Source of the DNA: Defluviitoga tunisiensis
GTDB lineage: Bacteria > Thermotogota > Thermotogae > Petrotogales > Petrotogaceae
Assembly (NCBI RefSeq): GCF_000953715.1
Contig: NZ_LN824141.1
Span: 1,490,501-1,554,500 of the forward strand
DNA: 64,000 bases
Direction: 5' to 3'
The position numbers were made by a program, and so were the translations under genes. Of this stretch, positions 45,172 to 54,251 are shown piece after piece. The notes below the pieces were generated by a model. That model was given only the letters and a program-made list of their open reading frames with translations, was not told the DNA's origin and searched no databases. The number at the start of each line of letters is the position of its first letter. Position 1 is the first letter of the stretch.

Positions 45172-46809
45172 ATGACAGAAGTAGAATTGATGAAGTCTAT
45201 TTTAGACCAGTTACAGGAAGGCATCATGATTATGGATGAAAGAGAAACGATAATATATATCAATGATGCTGCCTGTAGAATTTTCGAAGTAGATAAAGAA
45301 GAAATTTTAGGACAGAGTGTAGTTGAAACCGTTCCTAATACAAGACTCCATATAGTCTTGAGAACAGGTGAACCAGAGTATGATAAATTGCAAAATTTGG
45401 GTAATAAAGTTATATTAACTTCTAGAATGCCAATAAAGAACAGTAAAAATGAGACTATTGCAGTAGCCGCAGTTTTTAGAGATATAACTACTATACAAAA
45501 GTTGGCAGAAGAAATAACTAATTTAAGAGAAATGGAAGCTTTGTTGACTTCCATAATTGATTCTACTTCAGATGCTATATCGGTTGCTGATGAAGAAGGA
45601 AGAGTTACAATGGTTAATAGAGCTTATACAAAGATTACCGGATTAACTCCAAGAGAAGTTATAGGAAAACCTGCTACTGTAGATCTAGCAGAAGGAGAAA
45701 GCTTACATATTTTATGTGCAAAAGAGAAAAAACCTATTTTTAATGTTCGGAAAAGATTAGCTACGAATAAAAAAGAGGTTGTTGCCAGTGTTACTCCAAT
45801 ATTTGTAAAAAATGAATTTAAGGGTAGTGTTGCAGTAATTCATGACATTTCTGAAATTCAAAGATTAATTAATGAATTAGAAGCAACCAAAAGAATGCTT
45901 AAAAAACAAAGTGCCAGATATACTTTTCATGATATAGTTGCTCATTCTGATTCTATGAAAAATGTAATTACCCAGGCAACAAAGGTAGCTTCTGTGGATG
46001 TTGATATTCTTTTAGTTGGTGAATTTGGAGTTGGAAAAGAAGTATTGGCACAAGCAATACATAATGCTAGTCAAAGAAAAAACGAACCTTATTTAAGGTT
46101 AAACCTATCATTACTTTCTAAAGAGAGACAACATGAATACCTATTCGGAGAAAATAGTTATTTGCTTAAAGGTGAAAAAGGAACCGTTTTTTTGGAAAAT
46201 GTTCATGCTATGGATTTAGAAGTTCAAGATAAATTTCTTAAATTTTTGATTGAAAGAACTATAGAAAATGATTCTTATAGTTGTAGTTCAGGTGTCAGAT
46301 TAATTTTTGCCACTACAGAAGATTTAAAAATGTTAGTTGGTTTGGGGAAGTTTTCTAAAGAACTGTATTATAAAATTTCAGTAGTTACTATAGAAGTTCC
46401 AGCTCTTAGAGAAAGAAAAGAAGACATACCAGAACTTGCAAAACAATTACTACATGGTTTAAATCAGAAATATGGGAGAATAGTGTATGGTTTTACTGAT
46501 GATGCTATTGAGAAGTTAATTAATTATTCATGGCCAGGTAACATAAGAGAGCTAGAAAATGTTTTGGATAGAGCTATGCTTACATTAGGTGAAGATGACG
46601 TGGTTATCACTTCAGCACATATTCCTGATCTACTTGAGTCAAATGAAAATATTAAAGGTTCTTTAAAAGAAATGACCGAAGAATACGAAAAAAAGATTAT
46701 TTTAGAGCTTTTAGAAGTTTGTCATGGAAATAAAACTGAGGTTGCAAGAAGATTAGGCTTGACTGTTCGTAATTTATATTACAAACTTGATAGATATGGT
46801 ATTAAATGA
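45172..46809 (+). CDS. PAS-AAA+-Fis regulator of NtrC type, lacking the sigma-54 contact motif
   Basis: 545 residues: two PAS domains (about 5-110 and 120-235), a coiled linker, an NtrC-like AAA+ domain (about 260-480) with Walker A GEFGVGKE, and a Fis-type helix-turn-helix (NKTEVARRLGLTVRNLYYKL). The GAFTGA loop that contacts sigma-54 is missing (YLFGENSYLLKGEKG) and Walker B reads FLENV rather than FLDEI. It is therefore probably a sigma-54-independent regulator, comparable to TyrR in principle. The ATG at 45172 follows GGGGTGA. The signal sensed by the PAS domains and the targets are unknown. Confidence 0.85.
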   Translation: MTEVELMKSILDQLQEGIMIMDERETIIYINDAACRIFEVDKEEILGQSVVETVPNTRLHIVLRTGEPEYDKLQNLGNKVILTSRMPIKNSKNETIAVAAVFRDITTIQKLAEEITNLREMEALLTSIIDSTSDAISVADEEGRVTMVNRAYTKITGLTPREVIGKPATVDLAEGESLHILCAKEKKPIFNVRKRLATNKKEVVASVTPIFVKNEFKGSVAVIHDISEIQRLINELEATKRMLKKQSARYTFHDIVAHSDSMKNVITQATKVASVDVDILLVGEFGVGKEVLAQAIHNASQRKNEPYLRLNLSLLSKERQHEYLFGENSYLLKGEKGTVFLENVHAMDLEVQDKFLKFLIERTIENDSYSCSSGVRLIFATTEDLKMLVGLGKFSKELYYKISVVTIEVPALRERKEDIPELAKQLLHGLNQKYGRIVYGFTDDAIEKLINYSWPGNIRELENVLDRAMLTLGEDDVVITSAHIPDLLESNENIKGSLKEMTEEYEKKIILELLEVCHGNKTEVARRLGLTVRNLYYKLDRYGIK

Positions 46810-46838
46810 ATAGATAATATAGATAGGGGACTAAAAAT

Positions 46839-47285
46839 ATGGGGTTCAAATACAGATTGGGTAGATTACAAAACTTAAAAGAAAAGTTTGAAGATTCTGC
46901 GAGACTCGAACTTGGGAAAAAAGTTGAAGAAAGAAAAAAAGTTGAAGAAGACATAAGAGATTTAAATAAAAAAATAGAAAGCTTTTCTCTTGAATTTAGA
47001 AATGAAATTAAGGGAACTGTTTCAGTGACCAAATTGACTAACATGATAGAATATAAAAAATATCTTAATGATCAGTTAAACAGTCTTTTTAAAAAATTAA
47101 ACGAGAAAATAAAAGAAGAAGAAGAGGCTTTAGAGAATTATCTACAAGCAAAAAGAGAAAAAGATATATTGCAGAAACTCAAAGATAAAAGATTAGAGGA
47201 TTACAGAATAGAAGAGAAAAGGCAAGAAATAAAAGATTTAGATGAAGTTGCTAGGATTAATTATATAATAAATAATGAAAAATAA
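46839..47285 (+). CDS. fliJ: FliJ-like flagellar export protein
   Basis: 148 residues, almost entirely coiled coil, rich in lysine and glutamate, with the FliJ-like start GFKYRLGRLQNLKEKFEDSARLELG. FliJ works with the FliI ATPase and FliH in flagellar type III export. It stands apart from other flagellar genes here, following a regulator and preceding the purine riboswitch. Coiled-coil composition makes the call probable rather than certain. Confidence 0.72.
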   Translation: MGFKYRLGRLQNLKEKFEDSARLELGKKVEERKKVEEDIRDLNKKIESFSLEFRNEIKGTVSVTKLTNMIEYKKYLNDQLNSLFKKLNEKIKEEEEALENYLQAKREKDILQKLKDKRLEDYRIEEKRQEIKDLDEVARINYIINNEK

Positions 47286-47344
47286 GCAATTTATATATGA
47301 AATTTAATATTATCATTATATTAACAATAATAAACCCTTTTCCT

Positions 47345-47372
47345 GTTAAAATAATATTATAAAACATATAAA
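47345..47372 (+). promoter_or_regulatory. Possible promoter of the pur operon
   Basis: GTTAAA at 47345-47350 and TATAAA at 47367-47372 with a 16-nt spacer, placing the transcript start shortly before the riboswitch. Both boxes are imperfect. Confidence 0.35.
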
Positions 47373-47390
47373 ACAAGTGAATATTATTTT

Positions 47391-47470
47391 GGACCTCTTT
47401 CTGTATAATGCTGATAATATGGTTCAGCAGTCTCTACCAAACAACCGTAAACTGTTTGGCTACAGTAAGG
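47391..47470 (+). ncRNA. Purine riboswitch aptamer, guanine type
   Basis: Three-way junction RNA upstream of purE. It has P1 (CTGTA 47401-47405 with TACAG 47461-47465), P2 GCTGA/TCAGC with the conserved loop ATAATATGG, J2/3 AGTCTCTAC, and P3 AAACA/TGTTT with the loop ACCGTAAA. The loop sequences for the L2-L3 kissing contact are intact. The specificity base in J3/1 (GGCTA) is C, so guanine or hypoxanthine should be the ligand. The consensus A just before that C is G here. Confidence 0.93.
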
Positions 47471-47485
47471 GGGGTAAACTGATTA

Positions 47486-47536
47486 AAATCCTACCTCTCT
47501 TCTGTAAACATTTTGTATAGAAAGGTAGGATTTTTT
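47486..47536 (+). terminator. Riboswitch-controlled terminator before purE
   Basis: Perfect 10-bp stem (AAATCCTACC at 47486-47495, GGTAGGATTT at 47524-47533) closing a long loop, then TTTTTT. Ligand binding to the aptamer should favour this hairpin and shut off purine synthesis. Confidence 0.88.
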
Positions 47537-47577
47537 CTTTTTATTTCAAAAGTCAAAAGAGATGAAAGGAGATTTGT

Positions 47578-47994
47578 ATGGCTAAAAAAGTTTTAATAAT
47601 TTCAGGTAGTAAATCAGACGATATTTTTGTGAATCAAGCTATAGATCTTTTTGAAGAATGGGAAATAAATCATGAATATGTTGTATTAAGTGCTCATAGA
47701 AACTTAAAGGAACTAGTTAATTTCATAGAAAACCTAGATAATGATCAATATTGTGCGATAATAACTGTTGCTGGCCTTTCCGCCGCCTTACCAGGTGTAG
47801 TTGCCTCATTAACAAATCTGCCCGTCATTGGTGTGCCAATAAATGTTGGCCCTTTAAATGGTGTGGACGCTCTCTTATCAATGATCCAAATGCCAACAGG
47901 TGTACCTGTAGCTACGATGGGTATTGGAAATTTGGGAGTAAAAAATGCAGCTTATTTTGTCAAAAGATTGATTGAAATGGAAGGTGAAAAATAA
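47578..47994 (+). CDS. purE: PurE-like N5-carboxyaminoimidazole ribonucleotide mutase/AIR carboxylase
   Basis: 138 residues, shorter than most PurE at the C terminus. GSKSDDIF and SAHR (H40) are as in class I PurE. The strictly class I AAHLPG segment reads AALPG (A70 replaces the conserved His), while GVPINVGPLNGVDALLSMIQMPTGVPVATMGIG is standard. No purK lies in this cluster. It may work as a class II-like direct carboxylase or be altered; activity cannot be told from sequence. It is the first gene after the purine riboswitch, and the stop overlaps purC (TAATG). Confidence 0.88.
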   Translation: MAKKVLIISGSKSDDIFVNQAIDLFEEWEINHEYVVLSAHRNLKELVNFIENLDNDQYCAIITVAGLSAALPGVVASLTNLPVIGVPINVGPLNGVDALLSMIQMPTGVPVATMGIGNLGVKNAAYFVKRLIEMEGEK

Positions 47995-48710
47995 TGGTAA
48001 ATAATTACGAACTTGAATTATTATACGAAGGTAAAGCAAAAAAGGTTTATAAATACAATAACTATAAACTTCTTATTGAGTTTAAAGATGATGTTACTGC
48101 ATTTAACGGATTGAAAAAAAACAATATAATTAACAAAGGTAAAATAAATAAACAAATTTCTTCACATTTCTTTGAATTATTAAACAAAAAAGGAATCAAC
48201 ACTCATTTTGTAAGAGACTATGACGATAAGTCTTTTATAGCTAAATGGACTAACTTAATTCCATTAGAAGTTATAGTAAGAAATTATGCAGCTGGAAGTT
48301 TTTGCAAAAGATATGGGGTAAAAAAAGGTTATAAATTTGAATTTCCTTTGGTTGAATTCTCACTAAAAAATGACGAATTAGGAGATCCAATGATTACAAG
48401 CGAAGCTATTTTACTTTTAAAGTTGACTTCTGAAGAAATATTAAACGAAATTATTTCTATTTCTAAGAAAGTTAATGAAATTCTTTCTAGATATTTGGCT
48501 GAAGTAGGAATTATATTGGTTGATTTTAAACTAGAATTTGGTCTATCTAAAGAAGATAATCAGTTGTTGTTGATTGATGAAATATCACCCGATACTTGTA
48601 GATTTTGGGATGCTCATACTATGGAATCTTTTGACAAAGATGTTTATAGAGAAGATAAAGGAGACTTAATTACTGCATACACTGAAATTTTAGGGAGGTT
48701 AAAGATATGA
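47994..48710 (+). CDS. purC: SAICAR synthetase
   Basis: 238 residues; ligates aspartate to CAIR using ATP. LLYEGKAKKVY, LIPLEVIVRNYAAGSF, and DEISPDTCRFWD are the family signatures. The ATG overlaps the purE stop by one base. It ends in a 4-nt overlap with purS. Confidence 0.96.
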   Translation: MVNNYELELLYEGKAKKVYKYNNYKLLIEFKDDVTAFNGLKKNNIINKGKINKQISSHFFELLNKKGINTHFVRDYDDKSFIAKWTNLIPLEVIVRNYAAGSFCKRYGVKKGYKFEFPLVEFSLKNDELGDPMITSEAILLLKLTSEEILNEIISISKKVNEILSRYLAEVGIILVDFKLEFGLSKEDNQLLLIDEISPDTCRFWDAHTMESFDKDVYREDKGDLITAYTEILGRLKI

Positions 48711-48979
48711 AAAAAGACACGCCAAATAAAGAATTTGTTTTTGAGATAAAAATTAAGCTCAGAGATGGTATATTAGATCCACAAGGAAATGTAACTTATA
48801 AGATTCTTAAGAAGTTAAATTATCCAATCGAGCAAGTAAATTTTGATAAAAGTATAAGATTAACAATTCAAGAGAGTGATTTTCAAAAAGCCAATACAAT
48901 TGCAGAAGAGATAGCTTCTAACATATTAGTAAATCCGGTTTTAGAGTATTATCAAATCTCCCAAATACAAGAGGAGTGA
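48707..48979 (+). CDS. purS: FGAM synthase subunit PurS
   Basis: 90-residue small subunit that links PurQ and PurL in the three-part FGAM synthase. FEIKIKLRDGILDPQGN and the C-terminal ferredoxin-like fold are typical. Overlaps purC by 4 nt; 6 nt before purQ. Confidence 0.93.
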   Translation: MKKDTPNKEFVFEIKIKLRDGILDPQGNVTYKILKKLNYPIEQVNFDKSIRLTIQESDFQKANTIAEEIASNILVNPVLEYYQISQIQEE

Positions 48980-48985
48980 TTTTTA

Positions 48986-49654
48986 GTGAAAATAATAAAA
49001 ACAGCAGTATTAGTTTTCCCGGGAACTAGTGGAGAAAGAGATGCCCATTTTGCACTACAGCGGAACAACTTTTCAGTTGATTATTTATGGCATGATTTTG
49101 ACCAATCCTTAGAATACGATTTAATTTTTTTGCCAGGAGGTTCTTCTTTTGGAGATTATTTAAGGCCTGGTGCTTTTGCAAAATATTCTAATGTAATAAA
49201 AAGCATTGAAAAATACGTTTTACAAAATCGAGGTTTAGTGGTTGGGATAGGAAATGGCTTTCAGATATTAACAGAGGTTGGTTTATTGCCAGGAGGTTTA
49301 GCTTTAAATGAATCTAATACTTTTATTTGTAAAGATGTCTTGGTTGAAGCTATAAATCTCGAAACTCCATTTTCTAATTCAATAAATCCTGACAATAATA
49401 CATTTAGATTTTCGATTGCTAGCAGATATGGTAGATATGTGGTTAATAATAATGAAATTGATGAAAATCAAATTATTTTTAAGTTTCTTCATAATCCTAA
49501 TGGATCTAGTGAGAATATTGCCGGTATTGTTAATAAAGATATGAACGTATTTGGGACTATGCTTCATATAGAAAGATCTTGTCATCCGTTTTTAGGTTAT
49601 GATGAATTTAATCCAATTTTTGAATCTATTAGGAGGTATTTAACTCGTGAATAA
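48986..49654 (+). CDS. purQ: PurQ-like FGAM synthase glutaminase subunit, catalytic cysteine missing
   Basis: 222-residue class I amidotransferase fold. The overall sequence follows PurQ: FLPGGSSFGDYLRPGAFAKYSN, NGFQILTEVGLLPGG and, near the end, MLHIERSCHPFLG. The nucleophile position, GICNGFQ in active PurQ, reads GIGNGFQ (Gly for Cys, codon GGA). The usual HG-x-G segment before the end reads ASRYGRY, also lacking its histidine. The late His-Glu pair is retained. If the sequence is right, it cannot cleave glutamine and would serve structurally or let PurL use free ammonia. GTG at 48986 follows GAGGAGTG. Overlaps purL by 8 nt. Confidence 0.88.
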   Translation: MKIIKTAVLVFPGTSGERDAHFALQRNNFSVDYLWHDFDQSLEYDLIFLPGGSSFGDYLRPGAFAKYSNVIKSIEKYVLQNRGLVVGIGNGFQILTEVGLLPGGLALNESNTFICKDVLVEAINLETPFSNSINPDNNTFRFSIASRYGRYVVNNNEIDENQIIFKFLHNPNGSSENIAGIVNKDMNVFGTMLHIERSCHPFLGYDEFNPIFESIRRYLTRE

Positions 49655-51842
49655 CTCGGTGAATATTCAACAATTAGCCTTAAATTTAGGACTCTCAATA
49701 TTAGAATATAATTTAATTGTCGATAAATTAGGAAGAGAACCAAACGAATTTGAAACCTATCTTTTTTCTGCTCAATGGTCTGAACATTGTGGTTACAAGC
49801 ATTCAAAATATTATTTAAAAAAATTAAACAGTAGTTTTGAAAGTGAAAATGCAGGCTATGTTGAAATTGGTGACAATGCTATAGTATTTAAGGTTGAAAG
49901 TCATAATCATCCAAGTGCAGTAGAGCCATATCAAGGAGCTGCAACAGGTATTGGGGGAATTGTAAGAGATATTTTAGCTATGGGAGCAAGACCAGTTGCT
50001 TTACTTAATTCTTTAAAATTTGGAGATCTTAAAGAATCCAAAGTCAAAAAGATATTTAATGGCGTTGTTTCTGGAATTAGTGGTTATGGAAATACTATAG
50101 GGATTCCAACTGTTGCTGGTGAAATATCGTTTCATGAAACTTACAATAATAATCCTTTAGCTAACGTTATGTGTATCGGAGTTTCTAAAAAAGACGAGTT
50201 AATGTCATCTCATGCTGATGGTCCTGATAGGTTAATGGCCTATGTTGGTTCTAAAACTGGTCCTGATGGTGTTCATGGTGCTTCTTTTGCTTCTAAGGAA
50301 TTTGGAAAGGAAGAATCGCCAGAAAGACCTTCTGTACAAGTTGGAGACCCATTTGCAGAAAAAAACTTGATCGAAGCTTCTTTGGAAATAATGAAAATTA
50401 AAGGTGTAGAGGCATGTCAAGATATGGGAGCTGCGGGCATCTTAAGTTCTACTTCAGAAATGGCTTATAAAGGTAAATTGGGGTGTGAATTATATTTAGA
50501 CAAAGTTCCAATTCGACAAAATGATATAAAACCCTGGGAAATAATGCTTTCTGAGTCACAAGAAAGAATGCTTTTTCTAATTGAAAAAGGTTGTGAGGAA
50601 CAAATAAAAAAAATCTGTGATAAATACATGCTTGAATTTGCAATAATAGGAAAAACAATTCAAACGTCATTATACAGAGTATTTGAAAAAGAACAAGGAA
50701 AAATTCTTGCAGAATTAGATATAGATGTGTTGGTTAATGCCCCTGAGTTTTATAAAAATAACGTAGTACCCACATCTTTTTATATAAATAGGGGAAGAAA
50801 AATACCATCAATAGAAGAAAGTGCAGATTCTATTTTAAAAAGAATTTTAGCTCATCCAACTTTTGGAAGTAAGAGATGGGTTTATGAACAATTTGATTAT
50901 CAAGTAGGCACAAATACTTTGATAATTCCAGGCTATGCAGATTCTTCTGCTATATGGTTAAAAGGTACTCAAAATGCAATAGCTCTTACCATTGATAGCA
51001 ATGAGATTTATACATATTTAGATCCATATGAAGGAACCAAAAATGTTGTTTACGAAGCAGCGAGAAATTTAATTTCTATTGGAGCGAAACCTTTAGCAAT
51101 TACTGATAATTTAAATTTTGGAAATCCAGAAGAGAATGAAATTTCTTGGCAATTTGAACAAACTATTGAAGGCCTAATTAGTGCAAGCAGAGAATTAAAC
51201 ACACCGGTTGTAAGCGGAAATGTTAGTTTTTATAATTCATATAAAGATAAATCAATATATCCAACGCCTATTATTGGTATGGTAGGAGAAATCGAAGATA
51301 TTACTAAAATTATCAATAAAAAGTTCAAAGAAACAAACGATGAAATATATCTAATTGGAAAACAGCAGATAAATTTAGAAAAAATAGGAGGTAGTCTTTT
51401 TTTATACATATTAAAAGATTTTATTGGCGGAGAAATAGATACTGTGGATCCTTTAAGTGAATTACAACTACATAAATTCATTCTTGAGCTAATTGATAAA
51501 CGCTTAGTAAAAAGTGTACATGATGTTTCAAAAGGTGGATTATTGTTTTCAATTGTTGAAACTTGTATTTGTAGTAATTTGGGATTTGAAGGCAATGTAG
51601 GGTCAACTATCGAGGAGTTATTTGGTGAGAATCAGGGTATGTTTATCGTATCCATTTCACCCACTGATAGTTCGAAGTTGGAAGAATTTGCTACGACTAA
51701 AAAAATTGAATTTAAAAAGCTCGGAAAAGTTGTAAGTAAAGAAAAAGGGATAGATATTGGAACACATAAATTTGATTTAGAGGAATTAAATAATATATAT
51801 TTTAATAGCATTCCAAACATTTTGGAGGATAATAGATGTTAA
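49647..51842 (+). CDS. purL: FGAM synthase large subunit PurL
   Basis: 731 residues, the small PurL form that needs PurS and PurQ. Converts FGAR to FGAM with ATP and ammonia. KVESHNHPSAVEPYQGAATGIGG, GARPVALLNSLKFGD and DMGAAGILSSTSEMA are typical. The GTG at 49647 lies in the purQ end, after AGGAGG. Because PurQ seems to lack its nucleophile, the ammonia supply to this subunit is an open question. Confidence 0.95.
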   Translation: MNNSVNIQQLALNLGLSILEYNLIVDKLGREPNEFETYLFSAQWSEHCGYKHSKYYLKKLNSSFESENAGYVEIGDNAIVFKVESHNHPSAVEPYQGAATGIGGIVRDILAMGARPVALLNSLKFGDLKESKVKKIFNGVVSGISGYGNTIGIPTVAGEISFHETYNNNPLANVMCIGVSKKDELMSSHADGPDRLMAYVGSKTGPDGVHGASFASKEFGKEESPERPSVQVGDPFAEKNLIEASLEIMKIKGVEACQDMGAAGILSSTSEMAYKGKLGCELYLDKVPIRQNDIKPWEIMLSESQERMLFLIEKGCEEQIKKICDKYMLEFAIIGKTIQTSLYRVFEKEQGKILAELDIDVLVNAPEFYKNNVVPTSFYINRGRKIPSIEESADSILKRILAHPTFGSKRWVYEQFDYQVGTNTLIIPGYADSSAIWLKGTQNAIALTIDSNEIYTYLDPYEGTKNVVYEAARNLISIGAKPLAITDNLNFGNPEENEISWQFEQTIEGLISASRELNTPVVSGNVSFYNSYKDKSIYPTPIIGMVGEIEDITKIINKKFKETNDEIYLIGKQQINLEKIGGSLFLYILKDFIGGEIDTVDPLSELQLHKFILELIDKRLVKSVHDVSKGGLLFSIVETCICSNLGFEGNVGSTIEELFGENQGMFIVSISPTDSSKLEEFATTKKIEFKKLGKVVSKEKGIDIGTHKFDLEELNNIYFNSIPNILEDNRC

Positions 51843-53200
51843 AAGAAAATTGTGGATTATTCGCTGTATATTCAAAAGACCCATCTTATAACATAACTTC
51901 ATATATTATTGAAGGTCTAATCGCTTTACAACATAGAGGACAAGAATCAGCTGGTATAGCTGTATCTGATGGAGAAAAGATTCAAACATACAAAGGAATG
52001 GGTATAGTAAACGAAGTATTTACAAAAGAAGTAGTTAAAAAAATGGAAGGTTTTTTTGGGATTGGACATGTTAGATATTCCACAAATGGTTTTTCAAATT
52101 ATACAAACGCTGAACCATTAACTGTTAAATATAAGGGAGAATATTTTAGTGTAGCCCATAACGGGCAAATAGGAAATAGTGATTATTTAAGGAATCAATT
52201 TGAGGAAAAAGGAACGATTTTTATTACAACTTCAGACACAGAATTAATCCCTCATCTGTTGGTTACCAATTTAAATGGTTTACCTTCGAGTTGGAATACT
52301 GAAGAAATAACTAAATTAATTGATGAAAATATTTCACCTTCTTATTCTTTGCTTTTGTTGTTTAAAAATAAAATTGTTGCATTTAGAGATAGATTTGGCT
52401 ATAGGCCATTAGCTATTTGCGAAACAAAGAATGGTATATATATAGCCTCAGAAGATAGCGCATTCAAGTTTTTTAATTTAAATGGAGCAAAGATAAGAGA
52501 AATAGAACCCGGAGAAATGGTACAAATAGATTCAAATGGAATTAAAAGTTTTATAGTAAACAAAAATAAAGACTATAAATACTGTTTTTTTGAACATATC
52601 TATTTTGCAAGGCCCGATTCTAATATTTTTGGAGATAACGTTCATTTAATGAGGGAACAGCTAGGAGAATTAGTAGCAAAAGAACATCCTGTCATGGCAG
52701 ACATAGTTGTTCCCGTTATGGATAGTGGTTTTTCAGCAGCTTTAGGATATTCTAAGGCCTCGGGAATTCCTATGGAACTAGGTTTAATGAGAAATAAATA
52801 TATTGGAAGAACATTTATAGACCCTGATGTTAAGGATAGAAAATTAAGTGTAAAAAGAAAGCTTTCACCAGTAAATGCTGTTATTGAAAATAAAAAGATT
52901 GTTTTGATTGATGATTCAATGGTTAGGGGAACGACAATGAAACATATAGTTAAGATGTTGAAGGAAAATGGTGCTAAGGAAGTACACATTAGAATAGCTT
53001 CTCCTATGGTAGTTAATTCATGTTTTTGGGGAATTGACATTCCCGATAAGTCTGAGATAATTGGTGCTAATAGAACAAAAACTGATATAAAAATACTTTT
53101 AGATGCTGATTCTTTAGAGTTTATATCTTTAGAATTTCTCTTAAACTATTTGGGGAAAAAAGGCAAAAACTATTGTTTTCATTGTTTTCAAGTAACATAA
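51836..53200 (+). CDS. purF: Amidophosphoribosyltransferase
   Basis: 454 residues. First committed purine step: PRPP plus glutamine to phosphoribosylamine. The N-terminal nucleophile Cys6 follows a five-residue leader (MLKENCGLF), so a short propeptide must be cleaved. HRGQESAGIA, GHVRYSTNG and the PRPP loop VLIDDSMVRGTT are present. Contrasts with PurQ, whose glutaminase site is damaged. It starts 7 nt inside purL. Confidence 0.96.
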   Translation: MLKENCGLFAVYSKDPSYNITSYIIEGLIALQHRGQESAGIAVSDGEKIQTYKGMGIVNEVFTKEVVKKMEGFFGIGHVRYSTNGFSNYTNAEPLTVKYKGEYFSVAHNGQIGNSDYLRNQFEEKGTIFITTSDTELIPHLLVTNLNGLPSSWNTEEITKLIDENISPSYSLLLLFKNKIVAFRDRFGYRPLAICETKNGIYIASEDSAFKFFNLNGAKIREIEPGEMVQIDSNGIKSFIVNKNKDYKYCFFEHIYFARPDSNIFGDNVHLMREQLGELVAKEHPVMADIVVPVMDSGFSAALGYSKASGIPMELGLMRNKYIGRTFIDPDVKDRKLSVKRKLSPVNAVIENKKIVLIDDSMVRGTTMKHIVKMLKENGAKEVHIRIASPMVVNSCFWGIDIPDKSEIIGANRTKTDIKILLDADSLEFISLEFLLNYLGKKGKNYCFHCFQVT

Positions 53201-53222
53201 ATTTCTATAATGGAGGAATAAA

Positions 53223-54200
53223 ATGTTATACAAAGATTCTGGAGTTGACATAAATAAGGCGAATGAAAGCATATCCTCAATAAAGAATATTATAGGAGAT
53301 AATATTGGCGCATACGCAGGTTTATTTTCATTAAAAGAAATATTATTAGAATATAATGATCCAATATTAGTTGCTAGCACTGATGGAATTGGTACAAAAC
53401 TCCAGTTACTTAGAGATTATAAAATGTGGAATACAGCTGCAGTAGACCTCGTAGCTATGAATTTAAATGATTTAGTATGTATGACTGCAAAACCATTATT
53501 TTTCTTAGATTATTATGCTACATCTTCATTAAATAAAGAAGAATTTGTAAGTTTTATAAAACATTTAAATGAAACGCTGAATGAATTTGATTGCAAATTA
53601 TTGGGCGGAGAAACTGCAGAATTACCAGGTGTTTTCTACAATAACAATGAGGATGTTGCAGGTTTTGCGGTAGGGATAGCAGAAAAGAATAGGATCTTCG
53701 ATTATTCAAAGATAGAAGTTGGAGATAAAATAATTGGATTAACTTCTTCAGGGGTTCATTCGAATGGGTTTTCACTTGTAAGAAAATTGTTGAGTGAAAA
53801 AAAGATTAAGGTCACTGATGATTTATTGAATCCTACTAAATTATATGTTAATCAAACCTTACAAATAATAGATCTCATCAAAGGTGCTGCACACATTACC
53901 GGTGGAGGCTTAATTGATAACTTACCGAGAATAATACCTAATGGTTTGTGTGCTTGTTTAGAATTTAATTGGAAAATCCCAAAAGTTTTTGAAGATATTT
54001 TGAATGCCGGTGTAGACATTAAAGAAATGTTTCATGTCTTTAATATGGGTATAGGGATGGTATATATAGTTTCAAAAGATAATTTAAAAATTGTGTCGGA
54101 TATATTAAACAAAGAGTTTTCAGAAGAAGTCCAAGTTATTGGAGAAGTTTTAGCGGCAGAAAAAAATAATATTGATAAAAAAATATTAATTAAAATATAG
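53223..54200 (+). CDS. purM: Phosphoribosylformylglycinamidine cyclo-ligase
   Basis: 325 residues; closes the imidazole ring (FGAM to AIR) with ATP. YKDSGVDINKAN, LVASTDGIGTKL, LLGGETAELPGV and SSGVHSNGFSLVRK are family signatures. ATG at 53223 after GGAGG, 22 nt after purF. Confidence 0.96.
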   Translation: MLYKDSGVDINKANESISSIKNIIGDNIGAYAGLFSLKEILLEYNDPILVASTDGIGTKLQLLRDYKMWNTAAVDLVAMNLNDLVCMTAKPLFFLDYYATSSLNKEEFVSFIKHLNETLNEFDCKLLGGETAELPGVFYNNNEDVAGFAVGIAEKNRIFDYSKIEVGDKIIGLTSSGVHSNGFSLVRKLLSEKKIKVTDDLLNPTKLYVNQTLQIIDLIKGAAHITGGGLIDNLPRIIPNGLCACLEFNWKIPKVFEDILNAGVDIKEMFHVFNMGIGMVYIVSKDNLKIVSDILNKEFSEEVQVIGEVLAAEKNNIDKKILIKI

Positions 54201-54251
54201 AAGTTTTTCAGGAAATAATTAAAATAAAAAAATTGAGGAGTATGTTTCTGA

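Noticed and set aside
47391-47470. Adenine-type purine riboswitch
   Set aside because: The specificity base in J3/1 is C, not T, and the controlled genes make purines.
47751-47975. 74-residue frame overlapping purE on the same strand
   Set aside because: An out-of-frame reading of the conserved purE core, with cysteine/tryptophan-rich translation and no start signal.
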